Positions 14,776 to 23,294 of a stretch of 25,422 nucleotides of DNA are shown piece by piece. The notes under the pieces were generated by a model that made no database searches, was not told the DNA's origin, and saw only the letters and a program-made list of their open reading frames with translations. The stretch covers positions 368 through 25,789 of IMG/VR virus record IMGVR_UViG_3300010233_000231; one strand, 5' to 3'. The DNA comes from a virus. Within the stretch, counting starts at the first letter, position 1; every line of letters starts with the position of its first letter. Position numbers and translations under genes: made by a program.

Positions 14776-17540
14776 TGGCTATCTACGAAGAAGAACAATC
14801 AATGATGGGTAGTGAGGTTGTGGCCAAGGAAATCGAAGAAGGTGCAGAAGGCATGATGATTGACTTGGTGCAAAAGTATCAGTATGCGTATCCTATTAAG
14901 TCAGCGGTGAGAGAGCTGCTGTCTAATGCTGTGGATGCCGTAACCGAGAAACAGAACGCAATTAAAATCCTTACTGGCAAAGCAAAAGCCGAAGACTTTT
15001 ACATTGACCGTGACGGTGCACTGTACAAGGATAGTAAGTGGGACCCCACCTATTATCCACTCAACAAACTCTCATCTAATGACACTGTTACAATTACATA
15101 CAAAGTATCTGGTGATAAGCGGGATCAATGTATCATTGAAGATAACGGTGTTGGTTTATGGGGCAAAAGGTTACTAGGTTATTTCCGCCTAGGGTATTCA
15201 ACTAAAAGGGGAAGTGTATCTGCTCTTGGTAAGTATGGTATTGGTGCCAAATCTGCGTTAAGCACAGGTATCAATAGCTATATTGTAGAGAGTAGATATG
15301 ATGGCAAACTGCTGCGTTTTCATGTATTTGATTATGCATATCAAGCCATCATACCACCGGTAGATTTAGATACAGGTAAAGAGAACCCATTCTTCACTAT
15401 CACTGATCGTGATGGTAAGGAAACTAGGATTCACTATACCTACACAGACAGAGAGAATGGTTTGACAGTTACATTGGAATGTAAGCAGCACAACAAGATT
15501 CAATACCTTGATGCTGTTAAGCAACAGATGATGTACTTTCCAACTATTCAGCTTGTACTAGAAGAAGCTAATGGTAGGAGAGAAATCATACCTACTGCTG
15601 CTGAGATTCTGTATGAGGATGAGAACATTATCCTGTCTGATAATAACTACTACAATAAACCTCACATGTTGATTAACCATGTAAACTACGGCTATATCAA
15701 CTTTGATGAGATTGAATTGGAGCAGCGTTATGGTAACATTGGTATCAAGGTACAAGTAGAAGAGGTTACCATCAATCCCTCTAGAGAAAGTGTAATCTGG
15801 GATGATAAGACGAGAGCAGTTGTATTACAGCGTTACAAGGACGTAGTGAATGCAGCTACTAGACTCTTGAATCAATCATTACAGACTGACAACTTCTTGG
15901 ATTGGATTTATATAGTGAATAGTATTGATAAGGGTAGTGTGTCTCAACGTAATAATATTATTAGCCGCTTGAGTGAGATTGCTAACATCAAGGAACTGGA
16001 AATACACTATACACTTCCTGGAGGTGAGAACTTGAAGTACAGTGATGTAGCTAGTTGCTATGCTATGAGACTAATAGAAGTAGAACAGTACGAGCGTGCA
16101 GGTAACATTGTTAACCGTATCAAGAGAACACGTGTGTCTGCTGATATACTTACACCGGGTATTCCAGTGTATATCAAAACACAGCCTGGTGCAAGTAGCA
16201 ACAAGAAGGATAAGTACCTGTTTAAAAAGCATGGTAGTTCATTCATTATTCTTGAGCACTTTTCACATGCATACAATTACTCTTGGTTCACTGAACGTGA
16301 GTATAGTCGTGTACCTAATGAAAAGGAGATGCAGTTTGCATTTGAACTACTAGAGAATCACATGGATAGTTCTCAGTATGCAGAACAATTCTCTGTGTAT
16401 GAGCTAGTGGAGCCTGATGACGATTCTACTGATGATGACGAGGATCTAATCGAAGCTGCTAGTGAGGATAAAGAAGCTATCTCTGCTGAAGTGATACGTA
16501 CTAAGAAGGAGACCATTACCATGGGACGTCCTGTAAGTGATTGCAATCTTTATACTCATGCAAAACAACGTATACTTCCATTTTCTATGTACAATGAGGA
16601 GATACGCGCTTGTGATGTAGAGAAAGCACTTACCTCACCTGAGGTATTCTACTTCAATCAGAATGATGGTGATTACAAGAAAGCTATGTTAGCTATGTGT
16701 ATCACCCATCTTCTTAACGAGGGAGAAAAAGATTCACATGGTGGTAATACACCGCAAGGAGTTAGTACAAAGGTACCTGAATATAAACCAGCATTCTGTA
16801 CTGATAGGGTAATATACCCTAGTCATACACTTGGGTTTTCTCATGATAAGAATGGGTACCTCAATCACGGTAGAGTTTCTTACATCAAGGTAGCTAAGAA
16901 CAACGTCAAGTACTTCAGACAATACAAACACATCTCTTCGTTCTTTGCTGAGCGTAGAGGCAACACAGTGAAAATGAGTACCTCTCTTATTAAATGGAAT
17001 ACAGCCAGGTTACTGGAAAAGAGTATGCATAAGTGTCGTTTTCTGACTAACTTTAGTGGCTTTGATCCAGTGATGGCCAGCGAATACCGTGAGCTTGTAG
17101 GGTACATGAAAAAGTGGTACAGAAAGCTCACTGATATAGATAAACAGGGCTTCAAGTTTACTGATGAAGGTGATATAGATGCATTGGTTGACCACTGTAC
17201 TCGTATCTACTCTTTCCAACGTAAAGTTGCAGAACTAGCATCAGACCCTGCTAATGCACAAGTAATTGCTGATGAAGCTAAAGCTTTGTTTGGTGATGCT
17301 AACATCAATGCAGCACATGGTGCAGATTTATCTATCATCAATAGGATGGAAGCGCTAGTAGATTATTGTGAACCACTAATCATGCTCAATGCAATTCCAC
17401 AACTTACTGGTGATACAGTATCTACTGAATGGCCGTATTTAACAGGTATGGTGAATACAGTTAGATTGACAGATGACCTAGAACAGGAAATCAAGGATTT
17501 TATACAATTAAAAACAAAGCAGCATGTCAACAATGATTAG
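14775..17540 (+). CDS. rIIA: rIIA-like GHKL-ATPase protein
   Basis: The protein has 921 residues and an N-terminal GHKL (Hsp90/MutL-type) ATPase fold. The N box is RELLSNAVDAV (46-56, E47 and N51), the G1 box is EDNGVGL (122-128) and the G2 box is GKYGIGAKS (152-160). An acidic low-complexity stretch (PDDDSTDDDEDL) lies near residues 548-559. The C-terminal half has no recognised fold. rIIA and rIIB of T4 are membrane-associated proteins best known for overcoming exclusion by the lambda Rex system. Homologues occur as a pair in many large phages, including crAss-like ones. The next gene is the rIIB-like partner and overlaps by 17 bases, supporting the call. The protein is longer than T4 rIIA (725 residues). 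Confidence 0.85.
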   Translation: MAIYEEEQSMMGSEVVAKEIEEGAEGMMIDLVQKYQYAYPIKSAVRELLSNAVDAVTEKQNAIKILTGKAKAEDFYIDRDGALYKDSKWDPTYYPLNKLSSNDTVTITYKVSGDKRDQCIIEDNGVGLWGKRLLGYFRLGYSTKRGSVSALGKYGIGAKSALSTGINSYIVESRYDGKLLRFHVFDYAYQAIIPPVDLDTGKENPFFTITDRDGKETRIHYTYTDRENGLTVTLECKQHNKIQYLDAVKQQMMYFPTIQLVLEEANGRREIIPTAAEILYEDENIILSDNNYYNKPHMLINHVNYGYINFDEIELEQRYGNIGIKVQVEEVTINPSRESVIWDDKTRAVVLQRYKDVVNAATRLLNQSLQTDNFLDWIYIVNSIDKGSVSQRNNIISRLSEIANIKELEIHYTLPGGENLKYSDVASCYAMRLIEVEQYERAGNIVNRIKRTRVSADILTPGIPVYIKTQPGASSNKKDKYLFKKHGSSFIILEHFSHAYNYSWFTEREYSRVPNEKEMQFAFELLENHMDSSQYAEQFSVYELVEPDDDSTDDDEDLIEAASEDKEAISAEVIRTKKETITMGRPVSDCNLYTHAKQRILPFSMYNEEIRACDVEKALTSPEVFYFNQNDGDYKKAMLAMCITHLLNEGEKDSHGGNTPQGVSTKVPEYKPAFCTDRVIYPSHTLGFSHDKNGYLNHGRVSYIKVAKNNVKYFRQYKHISSFFAERRGNTVKMSTSLIKWNTARLLEKSMHKCRFLTNFSGFDPVMASEYRELVGYMKKWYRKLTDIDKQGFKFTDEGDIDALVDHCTRIYSFQRKVAELASDPANAQVIADEAKALFGDANINAAHGADLSIINRMEALVDYCEPLIMLNAIPQLTGDTVSTEWPYLTGMVNTVRLTDDLEQEIKDFIQLKTKQHVNND

Positions 17541-18708
17541 CGTGCACTCAATCGGTGATAGCATTACCGGTTCAGTTAATGGCAAACAATTCGGTGTGCG
17601 TTTCACCAAACCAAGGTGGGATGCAATGAAAGCGTTGGAGGCCAAAGCATTAGCTGCTACTACCCCGGATGAGTTGAAGGGGATAGTAGAACAGTTTATG
17701 CCAATGACCAATGAGACCTACGGTGAAATCGTGGAAACCTCTACACCATTTATCTATCACGATGTGGTAAGAAATGTGTATTTCCTCAAGTACAATGATA
17801 AGATTAGCTCTCGTGCTATTCCTCAGGGATTGGTAGACCGCATTCTTAAAAGTGTAGAAAAAGGAATCGACATTACACCAATGGTGAAATTGTGGGTACG
17901 CTGGCTGCGTAATCCAGTGCAGTCAAGTGCCAATAGAGATGCTCAGTTTGTGCAGTACATTAACACTATATACAAAGATCCTAAAGTTCTAACGCAAGCA
18001 TTGAAAGATGGTGTGAATGAACAAGTGGCGCAAGAACGTGCTACCTCATTCCAAGTTCCTATTACCATGGAGGGCCTTATGTGCACTTACAAAGTGTCCA
18101 GAGAGATTACTACCAAGTTTGGTAAGAATGAGAAGAATGAGGTGGTATCTATTGACCGTTATGACTTTGATGTGGATGAATTCACTGGTCTGAAAACCAT
18201 GAAGAAACCACAGTTCTCTGAAGAATTGGTATTCGAGCCAGCTATCATGGGACAGAGGCAGGATGCATTCCGTTGCCGTACTATTGATGGTAGCTTTGAC
18301 TACCTAGGGCACATCATTAAGGTTGGTTGTATTATCTCCCTTGAGAAATGGTCTCAAGTAGCTCAGAACCAAGGTACCGGTGTACCAGGATTACATTGTG
18401 GTAACTTGGATTATATCCGTAACTATCAAACTGCAGGTACAGCAACACATGATGTATTGCTAGACCCTATGCACATTGGTGGTTTCTCTGGTAATGGTGA
18501 TGGTGCTCTTGTAACCAAGGAGTACTTTGTATCCCGTTATTTTGAAGGTGTGAACAAATCATTGTATCATAGCTCTGACTATGCTGCGTGGACAGATGCA
18601 TTGTTTGCACAGTCTGTACAGGAAGTTGTTGCTAAGGAACAAAAGAACGCTGAAGAAGTGGCAAAATTGCACCAGGAACGTGCCGACCAGTTGAGTGGGT
18701 TAATGTAG
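17524..18708 (+). CDS. rIIB: rIIB-like protein
   Basis: The protein has 394 residues. The segments WVRWLRNPVQ (about 122-131), VPITMEGLMCTYKV (about 177-190) and GLHCGNLDYI (about 294-303) follow the order and style of the T4 rIIB conserved regions (NPS..., PIT-DG-FLAYK, CSxGLH). The C-terminus is a charged helix likely to form a coiled coil (EEVAKLHQERADQL). It overlaps the rIIA-like gene by 17 bases, as expected for this pair. The match is by eye, so the family call is good but not certain. It ends with TAG at 18706-18708. Confidence 0.75.
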   Translation: MSTMISVHSIGDSITGSVNGKQFGVRFTKPRWDAMKALEAKALAATTPDELKGIVEQFMPMTNETYGEIVETSTPFIYHDVVRNVYFLKYNDKISSRAIPQGLVDRILKSVEKGIDITPMVKLWVRWLRNPVQSSANRDAQFVQYINTIYKDPKVLTQALKDGVNEQVAQERATSFQVPITMEGLMCTYKVSREITTKFGKNEKNEVVSIDRYDFDVDEFTGLKTMKKPQFSEELVFEPAIMGQRQDAFRCRTIDGSFDYLGHIIKVGCIISLEKWSQVAQNQGTGVPGLHCGNLDYIRNYQTAGTATHDVLLDPMHIGGFSGNGDGALVTKEYFVSRYFEGVNKSLYHSSDYAAWTDALFAQSVQEVVAKEQKNAEEVAKLHQERADQLSGLM

Positions 18709-18721
18709 TAATTTTGTCCCT

Positions 18722-19192
18722 ATGGGAAATAGAAATAGAAACGCAGGTAACTCATGGGAGCTTACCTGCGTTAATTTACTCAAAGACAGGGGAATCTACC
18801 CTATGGCAGCAACTAGTAGGTTTGCTAATCGTAGACGTGATCACGTGGATAAGATTGACATCTGCCACATTGATGAACACGAACATGGTGTCATGACTGA
18901 TAGTATTCAGACTAAGAATACTGCTAAGCGTGAGCAATATGACACACTACTTGATTCAATGGCCAACATACCTGGTACGCGTAAAGTCATTTGGCATAAG
19001 CGTACTGCAAAAAAGGGTAAGTTGTTTGTAGAGCAAGGAAGGTATGCAATTATGCACCTTGACGACCACGTAGAGTTATTAGCACATTGGAAAGCAGCTC
19101 GTGTATTAGTTGGTATGCTTCCTCATTTACCTGAGGATAAAGCCACTGAGATTCGTGCACAGCTAACCAAGCTTGGGGTACCATTCCTATAA
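18722..19192 (+). CDS. PD-(D/E)XK nuclease, Holliday-junction-resolvase-like
   Basis: The protein has 156 residues. The N-terminal helix NSWELTCVNLL carries E13, followed by HVDKIDICHI (D43/D46) and IQTKN with Q63 and K65. The order Glu - Asp - Gln-x-Lys is that of the PD-(D/E)XK fold of Hjc-type resolvases. A beta segment with KLFVEQGRYAIMHLDD follows, and the C-terminal 45 residues are helical. It may resolve branched DNA from recombination-driven replication, in keeping with the neighbouring exonuclease, Sak4-like protein and helicases. TAATTTTG (18709-18716) upstream of the start resembles a Bacteroidota -7 element, but is too close to the ATG to rely on. Confidence 0.75.
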   Translation: MGNRNRNAGNSWELTCVNLLKDRGIYPMAATSRFANRRRDHVDKIDICHIDEHEHGVMTDSIQTKNTAKREQYDTLLDSMANIPGTRKVIWHKRTAKKGKLFVEQGRYAIMHLDDHVELLAHWKAARVLVGMLPHLPEDKATEIRAQLTKLGVPFL

Positions 19193-19202
19193 ATTCAAGA
19201 GT

Positions 19203-20003
19203 ATGAGTAAGAAAATAGCGTTCATTGACGCTGATCCATTTCTGTACATTATTGGCAGCAAACTGGAGAAGGAACAACCTAGCAATACCCTAGAATTTGT
19301 AGACGAAAAGATACAGAGTCTTGTGACATACATTGCCACCACCACAAATAGCACACACGTGCGTTTAGCCTGGTCAGGTGACAATATCTTTCGCAAAGAT
19401 GTATATCTAGCAGCTCCTTACAAGAATAGAGGAAACAAGCCTGATTTTGTTGAGGTTACACAAAAGGCAATTAACAGTATCAATGTCCCTTATGCACAGT
19501 ACTCAGTTCCTGGTTTAGAAGCAGATGATCTGTTGTCTATCTGGGCAGAGCAGTCACGTTCATTGGGTATTGAATACACCACTGCATCACCCGATAAGGA
19601 CTTAGACCAGATACCTGGAGAAAGGTTCAAGTATGACAAAGCTTTACTATACACACTTACACCAGAGCAAGCCTACGATTGCCTTAACATGCAATTGCTT
19701 ATGGGTGATTCAACTGATGGTATAATTGGTATCCCCGGAACAGGGATTGTAAAAGCTAGAAAGCTACTTGATGCCGCTGGTATGTTGGCACCTAATGCAG
19801 TGTTTGATGCTTATCTCAAGCACTTTGGTCCTTACTATGGCCCACTTGTCTATGAACAGACAAGACAGGCTGTAATGATGATGACCACTTATCACCCTTC
19901 CTATCCTGCATTTGCTGGGCAATTAAGTTACAGCAAATTCTCAGAGACAGAAGTAATAGAGTCTTCGATGCTAAATCCGTTTGAACATGCAGCAAACACT
20001 TAA
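19203..20003 (+). CDS. 5'-3' exonuclease / flap endonuclease (FEN type)
   Basis: The ATG at 19203 (MSKKIAFIDADP) is chosen over the open frame from 19173, because it starts directly on the first catalytic strand. The protein has 266 residues. Acidic metal ligands are visible as FIDADP (D9, D11), GLEADD (E106, D108, D109), SPDKDLDQ (D131, D133) and MGDSTDGIIGIPGTG (D169, D172, then the helix-hairpin-helix GIPGTG). It corresponds to T5 D15 / T7 gp6-type nucleases that remove RNA primers and trim flaps. The polymerase here has no 5'-nuclease domain, so this gene supplies that activity. Its end overlaps the next gene by 17 bases. Confidence 0.92.
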   Translation: MSKKIAFIDADPFLYIIGSKLEKEQPSNTLEFVDEKIQSLVTYIATTTNSTHVRLAWSGDNIFRKDVYLAAPYKNRGNKPDFVEVTQKAINSINVPYAQYSVPGLEADDLLSIWAEQSRSLGIEYTTASPDKDLDQIPGERFKYDKALLYTLTPEQAYDCLNMQLLMGDSTDGIIGIPGTGIVKARKLLDAAGMLAPNAVFDAYLKHFGPYYGPLVYEQTRQAVMMMTTYHPSYPAFAGQLSYSKFSETEVIESSMLNPFEHAANT

Positions 20004-20532
20004 CATCAAGGCATTGTATGAGTACCACCTAAGCACATGGTTCTTATTACCCGCCACTGGTTACAGTAAGTCAGATTTTGACCCATTTATCTTCCTGAAT
20101 GTCTTTGTTGCCAATGACTACAGTCATCTGTATGTCAGGACAGTATTGTCTACTAAATCTTTGGAGAATAACGGTTCCAAGTCTATGTTAACTGCAGAGA
20201 ATAACTGCGTACTAGCAATCCCTATTAATCCTATACACATACCTGATTTTCAACTCTACAAAGAGGGGAGATTCAGCGAGTTTAGTGAAAGGTTGAAAGG
20301 ATTGATTATACGTGGGTCTTCACTGTATCTTAAAATAGATTTTGATACCAATGAAACAGAGATGGACGTACGTATAGCAGCTTTAATGAGTGAGCACCGT
20401 CACATCATGGAAGAGGCTTTGGCTGAAGCTATATTTTCAGAGGAAGAAAGGGAATTCGGTTTGGAAATGCTTAAAGAGGGTGTAGAACTCCTCAAGAGAC
20501 CAGAAGAACATGAATTTATAGAGGCTCTATAA
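19987..20532 (+). CDS. Acidic hypothetical protein ending the replication operon, 181 aa
   Basis: The ATG at 19987 (MQQTLNIKALYEYHL) is preferred over the TTG six bases upstream. The first half is beta-like and aromatic. The last 50 residues are a strongly acidic helix (MEEALAEAIFSEEEREFGLEMLKEG). No family is recognised. It is the last gene before a hairpin terminator, overlapping the exonuclease gene by 17 bases, so it belongs to the same transcript. Confidence 0.65.
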   Translation: MQQTLNIKALYEYHLSTWFLLPATGYSKSDFDPFIFLNVFVANDYSHLYVRTVLSTKSLENNGSKSMLTAENNCVLAIPINPIHIPDFQLYKEGRFSEFSERLKGLIIRGSSLYLKIDFDTNETEMDVRIAALMSEHRHIMEEALAEAIFSEEEREFGLEMLKEGVELLKRPEEHEFIEAL

Positions 20533-20539
20533 AAGAAGA

Positions 20540-20577
20540 GGGTTACGTAGTTTAACAGCTACTGTAACCCCCTTTTT
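20540..20577. terminator. Bidirectional hairpin terminator between convergent blocks
   Basis: GGGTTAC-GTAG (20540-20550) pairs with CTAC-T-GTAACCC (20559-20570), leaving one bulged base and an 8-base loop, followed by CCTTTTT on the plus strand. On the minus strand the same stem is followed by CTCTTCTTTT. It lies in the 61-base gap between the convergent gene blocks, so it probably stops transcription from both sides. Confidence 0.82.
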
Positions 20578-20593
20578 CTATAGGCTGAAGAAC

Positions 20594-21100
20594 CTAGATA
20601 GCTACGTACTTGGTTCCTTCAATGAATTGTTTACCATTATACAGTGTCAAGAGATCCTCAGTGGATTTACCAAATGTCTTTTGGAAGTGTGGAGTATCGC
20701 TGAATTTCCAATCTCCACCCCATTCCCAGCCGTATCTTTTGAAGATGGCTACCACTTCTTGCCAGTCACTAATACCGTCCTTATCGAAGTCTAGGTGTTC
20801 ATCCCATGATGCTTCTTCCAGTGTACCATTACCATCTCTGTCAAGCAACATCACAATATCTACAGCTAAGCCATAGTTATGGTATGATTGACCTCCACGG
20901 GCTTTGGTAACTACTTTACCTGGTTTACTACGGCCTTGAGCAAAGATTTCATTCTGCTCGTTAAAGGTGCGTAGTACGTAGGCAAACCTACAGCCTACTT
21001 TACCACTTAATACTTCGCAAATCTCTGCATAGATTTGGCGTAATTGTGCGCGTAACTTGGGGTGACCTGTCTCGATTCTTTCGAGTGTGATTTTATCCAT
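20594..21100 (-). CDS. M15-family endolysin (L-alanyl-D-glutamate or D,D-peptidase) with two calcium-type loops
   Basis: The frame is open from 21181, but the ATG at 21100 (MDKITLERIETG) is the natural start. The protein has 168 residues. The zinc site is H74 and D81 in SYHNYGLAVDI and H138 in TPHFQ, as in VanY/CwlK/T5 Lys peptidases that cut peptidoglycan stem peptides. Between them lie two EF-hand-like loops, DRDGNGTLEE (87-96) and DFDKDGISDWQE (104-115), spaced like a calcium pair. T5 endolysin is known to need calcium at a similar loop, so calcium control is plausible here. It has no signal peptide, so it needs a holin, and a candidate lies upstream at 22155-22424. Confidence 0.9.
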   Translation of the reverse strand: MDKITLERIETGHPKLRAQLRQIYAEICEVLSGKVGCRFAYVLRTFNEQNEIFAQGRSKPGKVVTKARGGQSYHNYGLAVDIVMLLDRDGNGTLEEASWDEHLDFDKDGISDWQEVVAIFKRYGWEWGGDWKFSDTPHFQKTFGKSTEDLLTLYNGKQFIEGTKYVAI

Positions 21101-21116
21101 TGTGTTATATTTAATG

Positions 21117-21404
21117 TTAGAAATACTCTGCTTCCGGTTCTTTCCTTGGCCAGCGGTCAACAGGACATTTACTATCCTCATGAACCACTTTGCTGGCTAG
21201 TGGGCATCCACATTGACCACAGTAAAAAGTGTTATCAGCTTGATTGAGCATATTCATCATTAACTCACCTGCTGCATTCATCTGCAGTTTATGTGGGCAA
21301 CTATCACACACAGAAAGTCGCTTAGAAGCCATCTCTTTCTGTTCAGGTGTAATGTTCCCTGAAACAACTCTATACCAAGCTGTAGCGATGTCTGTGAGTT
21401 TCAT
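21117..21404 (-). CDS. Zinc-ribbon-like small protein, 95 aa
   Basis: Cysteines occur as CDSC (33-36), CGQCGC (62-67) and a further Cys near residue 80 (KCPVDRW), a pattern fitting a zinc ribbon or rubredoxin-like knuckle. The first 30 residues are helical (MKLTDIATAWYRVVSG). No membrane segment is present. It shares one base (TAATG) with the upstream spanin-like gene and lies 16 bases before the endolysin start. Short Cys-rich proteins of this type occur near tail and lysis genes of Bacteroidota phages, but their role is unknown to me. Confidence 0.65.
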   Translation of the reverse strand: MKLTDIATAWYRVVSGNITPEQKEMASKRLSVCDSCPHKLQMNAAGELMMNMLNQADNTFYCGQCGCPLASKVVHEDSKCPVDRWPRKEPEAEYF

Positions 21405-22192
21405 TAGAATCTGATTAGTGTGCGTGTGATACTTACTCCTACATACATACTACCCGGATTGGGGTAGAGCAGTACTCCGCCCTGTACACCAATAGCCCAT
21501 TTCTTGGGTCTAGTGATGGTAGGCACTTTGACGAATTGTGCACCTTTCTCCGAGATGAATGGGTTAGCATGTACAATGGTCACGTAGGAATTTTCCTTAC
21601 GGAATGGCCATGTACCTGTCTTCCTACTGTCAAAGAAGTACTTCACAGAGTCAATTACGATTAGTGATAGTGAGCCTTTCATCTTCATAGGATCAGAAGA
21701 TACAGTGGCTGTAGCCGCATACCAGTGATTGTTGAATCTACCGGTTAATGTGTGAGCTGAGCTATCTGGTAGGTATTTGGTGTCGCCTGGTAAGTATGCA
21801 GTGTCTTGTGGTAAGTAGATAGTATCACGCAGTCTAGTGGATAATACACCTTCAAGCTTGCCTATCTTAATCTTGTACTTGTCGTTGATGGCATCTATGT
21901 TGTGTAGCTCCTTTACTAAATCATCAGTGATACCAGAGAGCGCCTGTAGTTGTGTGGCTTTGGTGCTATCTCTAGCTATATACACTTTCAGTTTGCTGCT
22001 GTCATCAGCCATTTTAGCACGAACCTCTTGCAATTCCTTGAGAGTGGTTTCATGTGCTTTATTATTGCACGCATCTAGTAGTATACATACCAACGCTAAA
22101 GCCACTATAATCATGGCTAGTGTGGTTAAGAAGCCCATTATTGGGTATCTATTCTTATTCCACAGGTTTATCAGAGGATTGAGTAGGTTCAT
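21404..22192 (-). CDS. Membrane-anchored coiled-coil protein, spanin-like
   Basis: The start at 22192 (MNLLNPLINLW) is chosen from an open frame beginning at 22246. The protein has 262 residues, with a single membrane segment at about 19-38 and a charged coiled coil at about 46-118. Three 7-residue repeats of the form D-T-x-Y-L-P-x follow at 123-143. The C-terminus is beta-rich and ends TRTLIRF, with alternating hydrophobics like an outer-membrane strand. An inner-membrane anchor plus periplasmic coiled coil next to a holin and endolysin fits an Rz-type spanin. No separate o-spanin lipoprotein is seen in this cassette. A structural or tail-linked role is also possible. It overlaps the holin gene by 38 bases. 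Confidence 0.6.
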   Translation of the reverse strand: MNLLNPLINLWNKNRYPIMGFLTTLAMIIVALALVCILLDACNNKAHETTLKELQEVRAKMADDSSKLKVYIARDSTKATQLQALSGITDDLVKELHNIDAINDKYKIKIGKLEGVLSTRLRDTIYLPQDTAYLPGDTKYLPDSSAHTLTGRFNNHWYAATATVSSDPMKMKGSLSLIVIDSVKYFFDSRKTGTWPFRKENSYVTIVHANPFISEKGAQFVKVPTITRPKKWAIGVQGGVLLYPNPGSMYVGVSITRTLIRF

Positions 22193-22424
22193 TAGGCTTG
22201 CGTTTGGCAAACTTCTCAGCGCTAATGGTAACCCAACCACCACCAATGATTGCTACAGTAGCTTCAATACAGAGAATGATAATCTCTCTATTCTCTAGTG
22301 CAATCTTGCGGGTTAGAACGTACCATATAATCGCAATGAAGTTTATGGTTAGTGCAAATACAACGACTCTCCTAGAAGATTCAGGAGAGTCGCTGCGAAT
22401 TAGATTGAGTAGAAATGTTTTCAT
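22155..22424 (-). CDS. Holin candidate, two membrane segments, 89 aa
   Basis: The ATG at 22424 (MKTFLLNLIRS) is preferred over the longer open frame from 22502, which overlaps the upstream gene. Two hydrophobic segments, at about 20-37 and 48-67, are joined by a short charged loop (TRKIALENRE). The C-terminus is Lys-rich then polar. The size, two spans and position in front of an endolysin fit a holin that opens the inner membrane at lysis. Holins share little sequence, so the call rests on topology and context. A perfect hairpin lies in its early codons (22364-22392). Confidence 0.7.
   Translation of the reverse strand: MKTFLLNLIRSDSPESSRRVVVFALTINFIAIIWYVLTRKIALENREIIILCIEATVAIIGGGWVTISAEKFAKRKPNEPTQSSDKPVE
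22364..22392 (-). repeat. Perfect inverted repeat in the early holin codons
   Basis: CGACTCTCCT (22364-22373) is matched exactly by AGGAGAGTCG (22383-22392) around a 9-base loop. In the minus-strand mRNA this forms a 10-base-pair, GC-rich hairpin over codons about 11-20 of the holin candidate, where the protein reads SDSPESSRRV. It may slow translation or shield the mRNA, or it may be chance. Confidence 0.5.
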
Positions 22425-22425
22425 G

Positions 22426-22914
22426 TTATTGTGGTTGCAGAGAAGCAGCCTTGTCAGTGATAGTAAACAGTTCATAGAACCCGAATACTCCTGCTGATGC
22501 ACCTACTTGCGCAAAGATTGGTCTGAACTCCTTAGGGTTCTGACTGCGAAAAAGTTCCGCCTCAATACATTCTACAGTTAGGCTGGTTTCATGCTCCTTG
22601 ATGGGCTTGAGTTCAGCAACAAACTCAGTGTAAGATGGCAATTCCTCTTCCTTAAATCCTTCTACTGCACGCTCTTCATCGGTGTACTTAGGGTATTGGT
22701 GTACCATGTAGCTATCACCTTCTTGCTTCTCGCCATGCTTCTTGATTAACTCCGCACGTTTCTTCTCGTAAGTTTCCTGTACGGGTTTAATTACGCGTAG
22801 TACCAAGTCACATAGATACTGCAAATACAGGTCATTACAACCCGCTTGAAGGATGAATACTTCTGTTCCTAGCCTAGACCACTGCTCATCAGATTTCTTT
22901 AATGTAATTGTCAT
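22426..22914 (-). CDS. Hypothetical protein upstream of the holin, 162 aa
   Basis: The protein is soluble, helical and rich in Lys/Glu. A likely coiled-coil region lies at about 44-60 (ETYEKKRAELIKKHGEK), and the end is beta-like (GVFGFYELFTITDK). No family is recognised. It ends one base before the holin start, showing operon spacing. An AT-rich leader (TTATT before the ATG) is present, with no Shine-Dalgarno sequence. Confidence 0.65.
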   Translation of the reverse strand: MTITLKKSDEQWSRLGTEVFILQAGCNDLYLQYLCDLVLRVIKPVQETYEKKRAELIKKHGEKQEGDSYMVHQYPKYTDEERAVEGFKEEELPSYTEFVAELKPIKEHETSLTVECIEAELFRSQNPKEFRPIFAQVGASAGVFGFYELFTITDKAASLQPQ

Positions 22915-22943
22915 AATAAAAGGTATGTAGTGTGATTAGTGAA

Positions 22944-23270
22944 TTAGTTGACGCCAAGTGCTTTACCGATTTGCCCTTTCAATAAGTCCAGGCTATCGTT
23001 CTTGGAGATGAAACTACCGAATTGACGGCTTACTGATTGTGCCTTGTCAGTGAATGCTTTCTCACTTGCAAAGATTTCTACTTCCCAGTATACACTGATA
23101 GTAGGTTCAAAGGCAGGCTCAGGGGCTGGTTCTGCACCCGGCGCAACAACAGGTGCAGCAATGGCTGTAGATCTACTGTTGTAACTTAAATTAAGTTGCT
23201 TCAAGGAAGCGAACGCATCGTTGATGGTAAGCTGTTTGTCCTTGTCATAAAAGGTAGGAAGAATGTACAT
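22944..23270 (-). CDS. Hypothetical protein with Ala/Pro linker, 108 aa
   Basis: The protein begins MYILPTFYDKDKQL, has a Pro/Ala/Glu-rich linker at about 38-57 (APGAEPAPEPAFEPT), then a short beta-alpha segment to the end (LDLLKGQIGKALGVN). The linker suggests two small domains or an extended arm, as found in some virion or packaging-associated proteins. No family is recognised. The spacers on both sides are about 25-30 bases. Confidence 0.6.
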   Translation of the reverse strand: MYILPTFYDKDKQLTINDAFASLKQLNLSYNSRSTAIAAPVVAPGAEPAPEPAFEPTISVYWEVEIFASEKAFTDKAQSVSRQFGSFISKNDSLDLLKGQIGKALGVN

Positions 23271-23294
23271 AGCTATATGTTTTAGACCATAAAG

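Noticed and set aside
21837-22298. 153-residue plus-strand reading frame opposite the spanin-like and holin genes
   Set aside because: It is antisense to two well-supported genes, and its Ser/Leu-rich composition is that of a shadow frame.
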